Notes under the pieces: model-generated
Database searches by the model: none
What the model was told of the DNA's origin: nothing
What the model saw: only the letters and a program-made list of their open reading frames with translations
Source of the DNA: Enterobacteriaceae bacterium UBA5654
GTDB lineage: Bacteria; Pseudomonadota; Gammaproteobacteria; Enterobacterales; Enterobacteriaceae
Direction: 5' to 3'
NCBI GenBank assembly: GCA_002421005.1
Contig: DIJC01000015.1
Span: 147,848-167,019, forward strand
Length of the DNA: 19,172 nucleotides
Shown: positions 1 through 6,311 of the stretch, in pieces
Layout of the letters: each line of letters begins with the position of its first letter
How positions within the stretch are numbered: position 1 is the stretch's first letter
Program-made: the position numbers and the translations under genes

Positions 1-1
1 A

Positions 2-1231
2 ATGAGTAGCGTAGATATTCTCGTTCCTGACCTGCCTGAATCCGTTGCGGATGCGACCGTGGCAACCTGGCATAAAAAACCGGGCGATGCGGTAAAACGT
101 GATGAAGTGCTGGTAGAAATCGAAACTGACAAAGTGGTACTGGAAGTACCGGCATCGGCGGATGGCGTTCTGGATGCCGTGCTGGAAGACGAAGGCGCGA
201 CCGTAACCTCCCGCCAGATCCTGGGCCGCCTGCGCGAAGGCAACAGCGCCGGTAAAGAAACCAGCGAGAAGTCAGAAGCGAAAGAATCGACCCCGGCCCA
301 GCGTCAGCAGGCATCGCTTGAAGAGCAAAATAACGATGCGCTCAGCCCGGCGATCCGTCGCCTGCTGGCCGAGCACAATCTTGACGCCAGCGCCATCAAA
401 GGCACCGGCGTGGGCGGGCGTATTACCCGTGAAGATGTGGACAAACATCTGAGCAAAGCGCCGGCAAAAGCGGAAGAGAAAGCGCCGCAGGCGGCTGCCC
501 CTGCCGCAGCCGCTGCTCCGCAACCGGGTAACCGTTCAGAAAAACGCGTGCCGATGACCCGTCTGCGCAAGCGCGTTGCCGAGCGTCTGCTGGAAGCGAA
601 AAACTCCACCGCGATGCTGACGACCTTCAACGAAGTCAACATGAAGCCGATTATGGATCTGCGCAAGCAGTACGGCGATGCCTTCGAAAAACGTCACGGT
701 ATTCGTCTGGGCTTTATGTCGTTCTACGTAAAAGCGGTTGTCGAAGCGCTGAAACGCTACCCGGAAGTGAACGCTTCTATTGATGGCGATGACGTGGTGT
801 ACCACAACTACTTCGATGTCAGCATGGCCGTTTCCACGCCGCGCGGCCTGGTGACGCCGGTACTGCGCGACGTTGACGCGCTGGGCATGGCAGACATCGA
901 AAAACGCATTAAAGAACTGGCGCTGAAAGGACGTGACGGCAAGTTAACGGTGGAAGATCTGACCGGCGGTAACTTCACCATTACCAACGGCGGCGTCTTT
1001 GGCTCGCTGATGTCCACGCCGATCATCAACCCGCCGCAGAGCGCGATCCTCGGTATGCACGCCATTAAAGATCGCCCGATGGCGGTTGACGGTAAAGTGG
1101 AGATCCTGCCGATGATGTATCTGGCGCTCTCCTACGATCATCGCCTGATCGACGGCCGTGAATCGGTAGGTTTCCTGGTCGCCATTAAAGATCTGCTGGA
1201 AGATCCGACCCGTCTGCTGCTGGACGTGTAG
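2..1231 (+). CDS. sucB: Dihydrolipoamide succinyltransferase, E2 of the 2-oxoglutarate dehydrogenase complex
   Basis: This protein transfers the succinyl group from lipoamide to CoA in the TCA-cycle 2-oxoglutarate dehydrogenase complex and forms its structural core. The 409 residues show an N-terminal lipoyl domain with the lipoylated lysine K44 in the ETDK motif. A peripheral-subunit-binding domain follows at about 113-150 (LSPAIRRLL to DVDKHL), then an Ala/Pro-rich flexible linker at about 152-180. The C-terminal acyltransferase domain has H380 and D384 in the SYDHRLIDG catalytic motif. The length is close to the 405 residues I recall for E. coli. The ATG lies at base 2, so the coding region is complete but its ribosome binding site and the upstream sucA are outside the window. 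sucC follows 81 bases downstream, as in the sdh-suc operon. Identification is secure. Confidence 0.97.
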   Translation: MSSVDILVPDLPESVADATVATWHKKPGDAVKRDEVLVEIETDKVVLEVPASADGVLDAVLEDEGATVTSRQILGRLREGNSAGKETSEKSEAKESTPAQRQQASLEEQNNDALSPAIRRLLAEHNLDASAIKGTGVGGRITREDVDKHLSKAPAKAEEKAPQAAAPAAAAAPQPGNRSEKRVPMTRLRKRVAERLLEAKNSTAMLTTFNEVNMKPIMDLRKQYGDAFEKRHGIRLGFMSFYVKAVVEALKRYPEVNASIDGDDVVYHNYFDVSMAVSTPRGLVTPVLRDVDALGMADIEKRIKELALKGRDGKLTVEDLTGGNFTITNGGVFGSLMSTPIINPPQSAILGMHAIKDRPMAVDGKVEILPMMYLALSYDHRLIDGRESVGFLVAIKDLLEDPTRLLLDV

Positions 1232-1251
1232 TAGTAAAGAATATCACCTGC

Positions 1252-1273
1252 CCGCAGGTCGGCTGGCCTGCGG
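1252..1273 (+). promoter_or_regulatory. Intergenic hairpin between sucB and sucC
   Basis: A 7-bp perfect inverted repeat, CCGCAGG at 1252-1258 and CCTGCGG at 1267-1273, can be extended by a T-G and a C-G pair around a GGCT loop. No T run follows, so it is unlikely to be a terminator. An mRNA-stabilising or processing hairpin inside the suc operon, or a REP-like element, are the likeliest readings. The structure is visible; its role is inferred. Confidence 0.55.
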
Positions 1274-1312
1274 ACATAAAGATAACGACTATCTGAAGGA
1301 TGGACAGAACAC

Positions 1313-2479
1313 ATGAACTTACATGAATACCAGGCAAAACAACTCTTTGCCCGCTATGGTTTACCCGCGCCGGTAGGCTATGCCTGCAATACGCCGCGTG
1401 AAGCAGAAGAGGCGGCGTCGAAAATTGGTGCGGGTCCGTGGGTGGTGAAATGCCAGGTCCACGCGGGTGGTCGCGGTAAAGCGGGCGGCGTAAAAGTCGT
1501 CAAAAGCAAAGAAGAAATTCGCGCCTTCGCTGAGCACTGGCTGGGTAAACGTCTGGTGACCTACCAGACGGATGCTAACGGTCAGCCGGTGAACCAGATC
1601 CTGGTGGAAGCGGCGACGGACATTGATAAAGAGCTGTACCTCGGCGCGGTCGTCGATCGCAGTTCGCGTCGCGTGGTATTCATGGCGTCTACCGAAGGCG
1701 GCGTGGAAATTGAAAAAGTGGCGGAAGAAACCCCGCACCTGATCCACAAAGTGGCGCTCGATCCGCTGGCCGGTCCGATGCCGTATCAGGGACGTGAACT
1801 GGCGTTTAAACTGGGTCTGGAAGGTAAACAGGTTCAGCAGTTCACCAAAATTTTCATGGGCCTGGCGACCATTTTCCTTGAGCGCGATCTGGCGCTGATC
1901 GAAATCAACCCGCTGGTGATCACCAAACAGGGCGACCTGATTTGCCTCGACGGCAAACTGGGCGCGGACGGCAACGCGCTGTTCCGCCAGCCGGATCTGC
2001 GCGAAATGCGCGACCACTCGCAGGAAGATGCGCGTGAATCACAGGCTGCGCAGTGGGAGCTGAACTACGTTGCGCTTGATGGCAACATCGGCTGCATGGT
2101 TAACGGCGCGGGTCTGGCGATGGGCACCATGGACATCGTTAAACTGCACGGCGGCGAACCGGCGAACTTCCTCGACGTGGGCGGCGGCGCAACCAAAGAG
2201 CGCGTCACCGAGGCGTTCAAAATCATTCTTTCCGACGACAACGTGAAAGCGGTGCTGGTTAACATCTTCGGCGGTATCGTCCGCTGCGATCTGATTGCCG
2301 ACGGCATCATCGGCGCGGTCGAAGAAGTCGGTGTTAACGTGCCGGTAGTGGTACGTCTGGAAGGGAACAACGCTGAACTGGGCGCGAAACGCCTGGCAGA
2401 CAGCGGCCTGAATATTATTGCAGCGAAGAGTCTGACGGATGCAGCCCAGCAGGTCGTTGGCGCAGTGGAGGGGAAATAA
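1313..2479 (+). CDS. sucC: Succinyl-CoA synthetase (ADP-forming), beta subunit
   Basis: The beta subunit of succinyl-CoA ligase carries the ATP-grasp nucleotide site and, with SucD, converts succinyl-CoA, ADP and phosphate to succinate, CoA and ATP. The 388 residues equal the E. coli length I recall. The N-terminal half is an ATP-grasp domain (MNLHEYQAKQLF start, then the VKCQVHAGGRGKAGG glycine-rich stretch and LIEINPLV). The C-terminal half is the CoA-ligase flavodoxin-like domain containing DVGGGATKERV and NIFGGIVRCD. An AAGGA ribosome binding site lies at 1296-1300, 12 bases before the ATG, which is a slightly long spacing. The stop codon TAA shares its last base with the sucD ATG (TAATG), indicating translational coupling of the two subunits. 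Confidence 0.98.
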   Translation: MNLHEYQAKQLFARYGLPAPVGYACNTPREAEEAASKIGAGPWVVKCQVHAGGRGKAGGVKVVKSKEEIRAFAEHWLGKRLVTYQTDANGQPVNQILVEAATDIDKELYLGAVVDRSSRRVVFMASTEGGVEIEKVAEETPHLIHKVALDPLAGPMPYQGRELAFKLGLEGKQVQQFTKIFMGLATIFLERDLALIEINPLVITKQGDLICLDGKLGADGNALFRQPDLREMRDHSQEDARESQAAQWELNYVALDGNIGCMVNGAGLAMGTMDIVKLHGGEPANFLDVGGGATKERVTEAFKIILSDDNVKAVLVNIFGGIVRCDLIADGIIGAVEEVGVNVPVVVRLEGNNAELGAKRLADSGLNIIAAKSLTDAAQQVVGAVEGK

Positions 2480-3348
2480 TGTCAGTTTTAATTGATAAGA
2501 ACACCAAAGTGATCTGCCAGGGTTTTACCGGTAGCCAGGGGACATTCCACTCCGAACAGGCGATTGCCTACGGCACGCAAATGGTCGGCGGTGTGACGCC
2601 GGGCAAAGGCGGCACTGAGCATCTGGGTCTGCCTGTGTTCAACACCGTGCGTGAAGCGGTGGAAGCCACCGGCGCAATCGCCTCGGTGATCTACGTTCCG
2701 GCACCGTTCTGTAAAGATTCGATTCTGGAAGCGATCGACGCGGGTATTAAGCTGATTATCACCATTACCGAAGGCATCCCGACGCTGGATATGCTGACGG
2801 TAAAAGTGAAGCTGGACGAAGCGGGCGTGCGCATGATTGGCCCGAACTGTCCGGGCGTCATCACACCGGGCGAATGCAAAATCGGCATTATGCCGGGACA
2901 CATTCACAAGCCGGGTAAAGTGGGCATCGTCTCCCGTTCCGGTACGCTGACCTATGAAGCGGTTAAGCAGACGACCGACTACGGTTTTGGCCAGTCCACC
3001 TGCGTGGGCATCGGCGGCGACCCGATCCCCGGCTCTAACTTTATCGATATTCTGAAGCTGTTCCAGGAAGATCCACAGACCGAAGCGATTGTGATGATCG
3101 GTGAGATCGGCGGCAGTGCAGAAGAAGAAGCGGCGGCGTATATAAAAGATCACGTCACCAAACCGGTGGTCGGCTACATCGCGGGCGTCACCGCGCCGAA
3201 GGGTAAACGTATGGGCCACGCGGGCGCAATCATCGCGGGCGGCAAAGGCACGGCGGATGAAAAATTCGCGGCGCTGGAAGCGGCAGGCGTGAAAACCGTG
3301 CGCAGCCTGGCGGATATCGGCGAAGCGCTGAAAGCGATTATTAAGTAA
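2479..3348 (+). CDS. sucD: Succinyl-CoA synthetase, alpha subunit
   Basis: The alpha subunit binds CoA through an N-terminal Rossmann-like domain (GFTGSQGTFHSEQA, residues 15-28) and carries the phosphohistidine intermediate. That histidine is H247 counting Met (H246 in mature numbering) in the motif GHAGAIIAGGKGTA. The 289 residues equal the E. coli length I recall. The start overlaps the sucC stop by one base and is preceded by a GGAGGGG ribosome binding site, consistent with 1:1 synthesis of the two subunits. It is the last gene of the TCA operon, followed by hairpins and a terminator that likely make the SdhX small RNA. Confidence 0.98.
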   Translation: MSVLIDKNTKVICQGFTGSQGTFHSEQAIAYGTQMVGGVTPGKGGTEHLGLPVFNTVREAVEATGAIASVIYVPAPFCKDSILEAIDAGIKLIITITEGIPTLDMLTVKVKLDEAGVRMIGPNCPGVITPGECKIGIMPGHIHKPGKVGIVSRSGTLTYEAVKQTTDYGFGQSTCVGIGGDPIPGSNFIDILKLFQEDPQTEAIVMIGEIGGSAEEEAAAYIKDHVTKPVVGYIAGVTAPKGKRMGHAGAIIAGGKGTADEKFAALEAAGVKTVRSLADIGEALKAIIK

Positions 3349-3410
3349 AGGGCTCCCCGCAGAGGGAGCTGGTTTTCGACATGGTTGGCCGCTGAAAAGC
3401 GGCCTTTTTT
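3349..3410 (+). ncRNA. sdhX: SdhX-like 3' UTR-derived small RNA of the suc operon
   Basis: Established knowledge: in E. coli and Salmonella an Hfq-dependent sRNA, SdhX (RybD), is released from the 3' end of the sdhCDAB-sucABCD mRNA just after sucD and links TCA-operon transcription to acetate metabolism (ackA). This sequence lies at the same place. It contains a first hairpin (GCTCCC 3352-3357 with GGGAGC 3364-3369), an unpaired stretch including GGTTTTCGACATGG suited to base pairing, and a terminal hairpin with six T residues typical of Hfq-bound sRNAs. The 5' end is set by processing and cannot be read from sequence, so the start given is approximate. Identity rests on position and architecture. 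Confidence 0.65.
3387..3410 (+). terminator. Intrinsic terminator after sucD
   Basis: The stem GGCCGCT (3387-3393) pairs perfectly with AGCGGCC (3398-3404) around a GAAA tetraloop and is followed directly by six T residues (3405-3410). This is a textbook Rho-independent terminator closing the sdh-suc operon ahead of the convergent mngR gene, which ends at 3452. Confidence 0.92.
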
Positions 3411-3451
3411 ATGGTGCGTCAGACAGCGGCATCGTTACCGCGTCCGGGGGA

Positions 3452-4168
3452 TTAACGCCCACGCCGGGCAACAAGAGTAAATTTATAATCGTCGTTTCTG
3501 AAGACGTTGCGGCTGTATTCAAACACTCTGCCGTCTTTCAGGAAACCGCGCGAGATTTTTTCGAGGATCGGCTGATGGGCGTCGATCGCCAGCGCGGTAA
3601 TCGCTTCTTCGGAAGGCATCACCGGGACCAGCTCCTGCTCGCTGCGGTCGATAATCATTTTTTTGATCTGTTCAATGTAGCGATATTTTGAATTTTCCAT
3701 CACTTCCCACGTCAGGTCGGCGAACAGGGCCAGCGGCATCCACGTCTCTTCCAGATTCACTGGTTTCTGCTTGATAAAGCGCACCCGTTTGATGTGCCAG
3801 ACTTTTTCCTCTGCGGCGATCTGGAGCTTTTCTGCCAGCCACGGCTCGGCCGGGATCACCTCAAATACTCTGACGTCGCTGTGGGTATCAACGTTACGGT
3901 CGGCCAGCTTCTCGTAAAAGCTGGTGAGCTGGTAGATATCGTAATTCACCCGCTCTTCTTTTACGTACGAACCGCTGCCCTGAATGCTTTCAATGATCGA
4001 CTCGGTGGTGAGCTGCCGGAGCGCCTGGCGCACGGTGACGCGGCTGACGTTGAACTGCTCCTGAAGCGTGGATTCCGTGGGCAGCGCATCGCCGGGTTTC
4101 AGATCGCCACGCTGGATGCGCTCGCGCAGGGCGTCGGCGATTTGCCGGTACATCGGTTTGTTGGACAT
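3452..4168 (-). CDS. mngR: GntR/HutC-family repressor of the mannosylglycerate operon
   Basis: MngR (formerly FarR) is the transcriptional regulator of mngAB. The 238-residue protein has an N-terminal winged helix-turn-helix of the GntR type: YRQIADALRERI, LPTESTLQEQF, then the recognition helix in VSRVTVRQALRQL at 41-53 and the wing GSGSYV. A UTRA effector-binding domain follows at about 90-235. I chose the ATG at 4168 because MSNKPMYRQIAD aligns with the remembered E. coli start MGHKPLYRQIAD. An in-frame ATG at 4261 would add 31 residues unlike the family. An AGGAG sits 11 bases before the chosen start. It is divergent from mngA across a roughly 200-base AT-rich control region, so autoregulation is likely. 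E. coli MngR is 240 residues as I recall. Confidence 0.95.
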   Translation of the reverse strand: MSNKPMYRQIADALRERIQRGDLKPGDALPTESTLQEQFNVSRVTVRQALRQLTTESIIESIQGSGSYVKEERVNYDIYQLTSFYEKLADRNVDTHSDVRVFEVIPAEPWLAEKLQIAAEEKVWHIKRVRFIKQKPVNLEETWMPLALFADLTWEVMENSKYRYIEQIKKMIIDRSEQELVPVMPSEEAITALAIDAHQPILEKISRGFLKDGRVFEYSRNVFRNDDYKFTLVARRGR

Positions 4169-4236
4169 TACGTTGCTGGCTCCTGGCGTGCGCCGAAATA
4201 ATACCTTTCCAGCAATTATCCGCGTCGTTGATAAAA

Positions 4237-4304
4237 TGTAAATAATACAAATTAAATACAAATTTCAAAGAAAGCGAAAATGATCACATAAATGTATTAC
4301 TTTC
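4237..4304. promoter_or_regulatory. mngR-mngA divergent control region with repeated operator-like motif
   Basis: The AT-rich intergenic region holds repeats suited to a GntR-family dimer. TGTA-AATAA-TACA is an inverted repeat at 4237-4249. Its reverse complement TGTATTATTTAC resembles TGTATTACTTTC at 4293-4304 on the plus strand (10 of 12 identical). In addition the 11-base unit ATACAAATTAA at 4245-4255 is repeated almost exactly from 4256, placing the two TACAAATT copies one helical turn apart. These are plausible MngR operators repressing both genes. The repeats are seen; assignment to MngR is inference. Confidence 0.5.
4273..4288 (+). promoter_or_regulatory. Possible CRP site upstream of mngA
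   Basis: AGCGA-N6-TCACA matches the CRP consensus TGTGA-N6-TCACA in 8 of 10 core positions, with a perfect right half-site. It lies about 90 bases before the mngA start, a sensible place for catabolite control of a sugar PTS operon. The left half is weak, so the call is tentative. Confidence 0.35.
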
Positions 4305-4348
4305 TGCGCCATGATAAAGATCATCCGCAGCGAGAAAGGCTGCCCTTT

Positions 4349-4369
4349 ATGAATCAGTGGGGATCATGA
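4349..4369 (+). CDS. Six-residue upstream ORF overlapping the mngA start
   Basis: ATG at 4349 opens a frame reading MNQWGS. It stops at TGA (4367-4369), which overlaps the first candidate mngA ATG (4366) and touches the second (4369) within ATGATGA. An A/G-rich AGAAAGG lies 10-16 bases upstream as a possible ribosome binding site. It could couple translation into mngA. It is too short to claim as a functional peptide; there is no evidence of expression. Confidence 0.25.
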   Translation: MNQWGS

Positions 4370-6288
4370 TGAACCTGACGACATTAACGCACCCGGAGGC
4401 GATCTGCCTGCAAACGACGTTCGACAGCCGGGATGCGGCCATCCACGCGCTGGCGCAACGGCTGGCACAGCTTGGCAAAATCACACATCTGGATCAGTTT
4501 CTTGACGACGTATTTGCCCGTGAAGCGCAGGGGCCAACCGCGCTGGGGGAAGGGCTGGCGGTGCCGCACGGCAAAAGCCATGCGGTGAAAGAGGCCGCGT
4601 TTGCCGTGGCGACGCTGCGCGAGCCGGTAAGCTGGCAGGGCGTGGACGGGCCGGAACAGGTGGATTTAGTGGTCCTGCTGGCGATCCCGCCTGCCGAAGC
4701 CGGATCGACTCATATGCAATTGTTAACTGCGTTAACCAGCCGCCTGGCTGACGATGCGGCGCGCGCGGCAGTCAGCGCAGCCAGCACGCCGGAACAGCTT
4801 TTAACCGCACTGGCATCCGACGACGAGCGGGCGAAAGAAGTGGCGGTCGCCGCCGATGCGCCGGTGGTTGTCTGCGTCACCGCCTGCCCGGCGGGGATCG
4901 CGCACACCTACATGGCAGCGGAATACCTCGAAAAAGCCGGGAAAAAGCTGGGCGTGCGGGTATACGTTGAAAAGCAGGGCGCGAACGGCATTGAAGGGCG
5001 GCTGACGGCGGAGCAGCTTAATGCTGCGCGGGCGTGTATTTTCGCGGCGGAAGTGGCGGTGAAAGAATCGGAGCGCTTTAACGGCATACCGGCGCTGAAC
5101 GTGCCGGTGGCAGAACCCATCCGCCGCGCCGAAGCCTTAATCCAGCAGGCGCTGGCGCTGAAACCCGGCGGCGCGCAGCGGGTTACGCAGGTGCAGGAGG
5201 AAAGCAAAAAGAGCGTTAAAACCGAATTAAAACAGGCGCTGCTAAGCGGGATTTCTTTTGCCGTACCCCTGATCGTGGCGGGCGGCACGGTGCTGGCGGT
5301 TTCGGTACTGCTGGCGCAGATGCTGGGTCTGCAACCTCTTTTCGATCAGGAGAACTCCTGGCTGTGGATGTACCGCAAGCTGGGCGGCGGCATTCTCGGC
5401 ACGCTGATGGTGCCTGTGCTGGCGGCCTACACCGCGTATTCGCTGGCCGATAAACCGGCCCTGGCACCCGGTTTTGCGGCGGGGCTGGCAGCCAATATGA
5501 TCGGCTCCGGCTTTCTTGGCGCGGTCGTCGGCGGGCTGATTGCCGGGTATCTGATGCGCTGGGTGAAAGCGCATATCCGCCTGAGCAACCGGTATAACGG
5601 TTTTTTGACGTTCTATTTATATCCTGTTCTCGGCACGCTGGTGGCGGGCAGCCTGATGCTGTTTGTGATCGGCGAACCGGTCGCGTGGATTAACAACGGG
5701 CTGACCAGTTGGCTGAAGGGATTGTCCGGCACCAATGCGCTGCTGCTGGGGGCGATCCTCGGCTTTATGTGTTCCTTCGACCTCGGCGGGCCGGTCAATA
5801 AGGCCGCCTACGCCTTTTGCCTCGGCGCAATGGCGAACGGCGTTTTCGGTCCGTATGCCATTTTTGCCTCGGTGAAGATGGTTTCGGCGTTTACCGTCAC
5901 CGCCTCCACCATGATTGCGCCGCATCTGTTTAAAAGCTTTGAAATCGAGACCGGCAAATCAACCTGGCTGCTGGGGCTTGCCGGGATCACCGAAGGCGCC
6001 ATTCCGATGGCGATTGAAGATCCGCTCCGGGTCATCGGGTCATTTGTGCTGGGGTCGCTGGTGACCGGCGCGGTTGTCGGCGGAATGCACATCGGCCTCT
6101 CCACGCCGGGGGCGGGAATTTTCTCACTGTTCCTGCTGCACGACGGCGGTCTGGGCGGCGCGATTGCGGCGGCGGGCTGGTTTGGCGCGGCGCTGCTCGG
6201 CACGGCTATTTCCACCTGTGTACTGGTGCTGTGGCGACGCCACGCGGTGCGGGCGGGTAAATACTTCCCTGACAGCGCTACGATCTGA
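4369..6288 (+). CDS. mngA: PTS 2-O-alpha-mannosyl-D-glycerate transporter, EIIABC
   Basis: This single-chain PTS permease imports and phosphorylates mannosylglycerate. It begins with an EIIA domain of the fructose type (residues 1 to about 145, phosphohistidine H67 in AVPHGK). An EIIB domain follows at about 162-265, with phosphocysteine C173 in the CPAGIAHTYMAAE motif. The EIIC domain runs from about 282 to the end, with several hydrophobic segments and the conserved GITEGAIP stretch. Three starts are in frame: GTG 4357, ATG 4366 and ATG 4369. GGGG at 4359-4362 sits 6 bases before 4369 but only 3 before 4366, which favours 4369 (639 residues). The E. coli annotation I recall (658) has about 18 extra N-terminal residues that have no counterpart here. 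mngB follows after 23 bases, so the two form an operon. MngR and possibly CRP regulate it. Confidence 0.96.
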   Translation: MNLTTLTHPEAICLQTTFDSRDAAIHALAQRLAQLGKITHLDQFLDDVFAREAQGPTALGEGLAVPHGKSHAVKEAAFAVATLREPVSWQGVDGPEQVDLVVLLAIPPAEAGSTHMQLLTALTSRLADDAARAAVSAASTPEQLLTALASDDERAKEVAVAADAPVVVCVTACPAGIAHTYMAAEYLEKAGKKLGVRVYVEKQGANGIEGRLTAEQLNAARACIFAAEVAVKESERFNGIPALNVPVAEPIRRAEALIQQALALKPGGAQRVTQVQEESKKSVKTELKQALLSGISFAVPLIVAGGTVLAVSVLLAQMLGLQPLFDQENSWLWMYRKLGGGILGTLMVPVLAAYTAYSLADKPALAPGFAAGLAANMIGSGFLGAVVGGLIAGYLMRWVKAHIRLSNRYNGFLTFYLYPVLGTLVAGSLMLFVIGEPVAWINNGLTSWLKGLSGTNALLLGAILGFMCSFDLGGPVNKAAYAFCLGAMANGVFGPYAIFASVKMVSAFTVTASTMIAPHLFKSFEIETGKSTWLLGLAGITEGAIPMAIEDPLRVIGSFVLGSLVTGAVVGGMHIGLSTPGAGIFSLFLLHDGGLGGAIAAAGWFGAALLGTAISTCVLVLWRRHAVRAGKYFPDSATI

Positions 6289-6311
6289 TTTTTGATTGAA
6301 AGGAAACGAAG

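Noticed and set aside
1361..3219. Long minus-strand frames opposite sucC (1361-2017) and sucD (2488-3219)
   Set aside because: They are antisense shadows of strongly conserved genes and have biased His/Arg-rich products with no known family.
4169..4261. N-terminal extension of mngR from ATG 4261
   Set aside because: The added 31 residues are unlike GntR-family starts and would cover the likely operator region. MSNKPMYRQIAD at 4168 matches the homologue.
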